Shown here: one piece after another, positions 62,117-64,000 of the stretch | Position numbering within the stretch: position 1 is the first letter of the stretch | Layout of the letters: the number at the start of each line of letters is the position of its first letter | Source: Endozoicomonas euniceicola | GTDB taxonomy: Bacteria > Pseudomonadota > Gammaproteobacteria > Pseudomonadales > Endozoicomonadaceae | Length of the DNA: 64,000 bases | Reading direction: 5' to 3' | Assembly: GCF_025562755.1 (NCBI RefSeq) | Contig: NZ_CP103300.1 | Span: forward strand, 558,001 to 622,000 | Translations under genes and position numbers: made by a program | The notes under the pieces: generated by a model | Seen by the model: only the letters and a program-made list of their open reading frames with translations | What the model was told of the DNA's origin: nothing | Databases searched by the model: none

Positions 62117-63121
62117 TTAGCCTTCACCGCTCAGCCCAAAGTGGGTGTAAGCATGTTTGGTGACCATCCTGCCACGGGGGGTGCGCATGATGAAGCCCTG
62201 CTGGATCAAATAAGGTTCCAGTACATCTTCAATGGTGTCACGCTCTTCGCTGATGGCGGCGGCCAGACTGTCTACCCCGACAGGGCCGCCGTCGAATTTC
62301 TCAATCATAGCCAGCAGCAGGCGTCGGTCCATATGGTCAAAACCACTGGCATCAACATCCAGCATATTCAATGCGGCATCAGCTGAAGACTGGTCAATCA
62401 GGCCACTGCCTTTCACCTGTGCAAAGTCACGCACCCGACGCAACAACCGGTTTGCGATACGGGGCGTACCACGGGAACGTCTGGCAATTTCTCTGGCACC
62501 TACCTCTTCAATATCTACCCCCAGTATTCCGGCAGAACGCGCCACAATATGGGTCAGGTCATCGATGTTGTAAAACTCAAGTCGCTGGACAATACCAAAC
62601 CGATCCCTCAGGGGTGATGTCAGCAAACCGGCCCGGGTGGTCGCTCCCACCAGCGTGAACGGCGGCAAGTCCAGTTTAATCGAACGGGCAGCTGGCCCTT
62701 CACCGATCATAATATCCAGCTGGTAATCTTCCATGGCTGGATACAACACTTCTTCAACCACAGGGCTGAGCCGGTGAATTTCGTCAATAAAAAGAATGTC
62801 ATTGGGTTCCAGATTGGTCAGAAGCGCTGCCAGATCCCCTGCTTTTTCCAGTACCGGCCCTGACGTGGAACGAATATTACTGCCCATCTCATTCGCGAGA
62901 ATATGCGACAACGTGGTTTTACCCAGTCCGGGCGGGCCAAAAATAAGCGTATGATCCAGAGCGTCCTGACGCAGGCGTGCGGCCTGGATAAAAATTTCCA
63001 TCTGTTCACGAACTTTTGGCTGACCTACGTAGTCTGCCAGTTTAACCGGGCGGATCGCCCGATCCTGCGCTTCTTCAACCGGGCGTGGCGCTGCTGATAT
63101 CAATCGATCTGCTTCAATCAT
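62117..63121 (-). CDS. ruvB: Holliday junction branch-migration helicase RuvB
   Basis: A 334-residue AAA+ motor. LIFGPPGLGKTTLSHILANE is Walker A, ILFIDEIHRLSPVVEEVLYP Walker B, VGATTRAGLLTSPLRDRFG sensor 1 and arginine finger, and a winged-helix C-terminus (YLIQQGFIMRTPRGRMVTKH) follows. ATG 63121. ruvA and ruvC are not directly upstream: the next gene is divergent. Confidence 0.97.
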   Translation of the reverse strand: MIEADRLISAAPRPVEEAQDRAIRPVKLADYVGQPKVREQMEIFIQAARLRQDALDHTLIFGPPGLGKTTLSHILANEMGSNIRSTSGPVLEKAGDLAALLTNLEPNDILFIDEIHRLSPVVEEVLYPAMEDYQLDIMIGEGPAARSIKLDLPPFTLVGATTRAGLLTSPLRDRFGIVQRLEFYNIDDLTHIVARSAGILGVDIEEVGAREIARRSRGTPRIANRLLRRVRDFAQVKGSGLIDQSSADAALNMLDVDASGFDHMDRRLLLAMIEKFDGGPVGVDSLAAAISEERDTIEDVLEPYLIQQGFIMRTPRGRMVTKHAYTHFGLSGEG

Positions 63122-63239
63122 TTCAAAGCCTGCTAAATGAATTCCCTGAGCCTATCATTTCATCACGAGAAAACGAATCAATGCTGAAAATATTCGCTAT
63201 TCTTGGTATCCCATCAATTTCAGGTTTAGCCAGTTAATA

Positions 63240-64000
63240 ATGAACCAGACACCCAGTCCGCCTCAATACCAATACGGCTGTGGACTCACCTGCTCGGTGA
63301 CTGCATCCGTCCTGTTTGGCATTACCCCCTGGCTGGTACAACAGCTTTATATCAATGGTAACGAGTTGTTCTGGGTACGAATGGTGACAGGAAGCCTGTA
63401 CCTGATAATTATTATTACCATGAGCGCCCAATGGCAGGACGTGAAACAAATGATCCGTCATGGTCGCAATCTGCTGTTTCTGATTCCCGGCACCGCTTTG
63501 ATTGGCATACAGTGGTGGCTGTTTGTCTGGGCTCCAGTCAACCAGCAAACAAAAGAGCTGGCCCTGGGCTACTTCCTTCTGCCTCTGACACTGGCCCTGA
63601 CCGGCTGGTTCTTTCATGATGAAAAACTGAACCTTGCCCAGAAGCTGGCTATAACCCTGGCAGCATCAGGCATAGCCATCGAGCTTTGGCAACATGGGCA
63701 ACTGCCCTGGGTAGCCCTGGTTGTTGCCGGGCTTTACCCGGTTTACTTTATGGTGCGGCAAAACGTAAAAGCCAGTGCGGCGAGCATTAAATTTTTTGAA
63801 GTTTCAATATTCCTGCCCTTTGCCCTCTACTTTTTGTCACAAAGCAGCGAGTTCATCCTGTGTATTCAAAGCACACCCTCGCTCTGGCTCCTGCTGCCAC
63901 TGTTTGGCATCATCTGTGCCAGTTCAATGCTGCTGTATGTCAGTGCATCCAAAAAACTACCCTTCAGCCTTTTTGGCTTGCTGTCTTATCTGGAGCCAGC
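63240..64000 (+). CDS. RarD-like EamA-family transporter (3' end cut by window)
   Basis: 253 residues are visible from ATG 63240 to the window edge. The protein is strongly hydrophobic with paired helices. LGYFLLPLTLALTGWFFHDE, QLPWVALVVAGLYPVYFMVR and LPFSLFGLLSYLEPA match RarD-type EamA permeases. No strong ribosome site before the ATG. The substrate is unknown. Divergent from ruvB. Confidence 0.85.
   Translation, partial: MNQTPSPPQYQYGCGLTCSVTASVLFGITPWLVQQLYINGNELFWVRMVTGSLYLIIIITMSAQWQDVKQMIRHGRNLLFLIPGTALIGIQWWLFVWAPVNQQTKELALGYFLLPLTLALTGWFFHDEKLNLAQKLAITLAASGIAIELWQHGQLPWVALVVAGLYPVYFMVRQNVKASAASIKFFEVSIFLPFALYFLSQSSEFILCIQSTPSLWLLLPLFGIICASSMLLYVSASKKLPFSLFGLLSYLEP

Overview
The window looks like chromosomal DNA of a marine gammaproteobacterium of the Oceanospirillales/Hahellaceae type, most plausibly Endozoicomonas or a close relative. 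The core gene order is Pseudomonas-like: dapA-bamC-purC, bcp, a PerM-type permease, a TusA-like protein, bepA and nadA, then queC-queE-cpoB-pal-tolBARQ-ybgC and ruvB. Between these blocks sit accessory genes with eukaryote-like features, including two proteins with tandem C2H2 zinc fingers and several secreted proteins of unknown function. The taxonomic call is an inference from gene content and order; there is no rRNA or marker gene tree here.

Layout. 1-843: a DUF2797 gene (cut by the window edge) and a YeaC-like gene. 934-2721: a long PLP enzyme of the Cys/Met-metabolism fold. 2945-6915: accessory region with a secreted/membrane hypothetical, a C2H2 protein with 81-bp repeats, a small coiled-coil protein, a heptamer repeat and a Cys-rich secreted protein. 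6983-10485: glpG, nadK, a DUF1853 gene and an RRM RNA-binding protein. 10576-25510: a purine catabolism locus. 25740-27134: an IS66-like remnant, a five-finger C2H2 protein and a small secreted protein. 27377-30653: three genes matching the beta-hydroxyaspartate cycle (bhcB, bhcC, bhcD). 30737-34854: a broken HigB-like toxin, an intact HigA-like antitoxin and a SWIM/SNF2 helicase. 35028-36557: twelve tRNA genes (six Val-Asp pairs). 36766-46287: rdgC, cnoX, purC, bamC, dapA, bcp, a PerM-type permease, a TusA-like gene and bepA. 46345-49520: two accessory genes. 49689-57857: nadA, queC, queE and the tol-pal operon. 57949-61864: a lipoprotein and a hybrid histidine kinase. 62117-64000: ruvB and the start of a RarD-like transporter gene.

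The most notable inference is metabolic. The purine locus carries guanine deaminase, xanthine dehydrogenase (xdhABC), a membrane cytochrome c-linked urate hydroxylase (puuD), HIU hydrolase, OHCU decarboxylase, allantoinase (puuE), allantoicase and ureidoglycolate lyase, with a purine permease. This takes guanine to glyoxylate plus urea. A glyoxylate aminotransferase gene is translationally coupled to puuD. With BhcB, BhcC and BhcD nearby it would supply all four steps of the beta-hydroxyaspartate cycle, which turns glyoxylate into oxaloacetate without carbon loss. The two modules flank a regulator pair: an IclR-family protein (BhcR and AllR belong to this family) and a RutR-like TetR protein. 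Both divergent promoters of the purine locus contain 16-bp sites one base away from the E. coli RutR consensus.

Other points of interest are the regular five-finger Kruppel-type protein, the sixfold tRNA-Val/tRNA-Asp array, a cluster of DnaA-box-like 9-mers in an AT-rich gap between cnoX and purC, a homopolymer frameshift in a HigB-like toxin gene, and accessory genes inserted into two otherwise conserved blocks.
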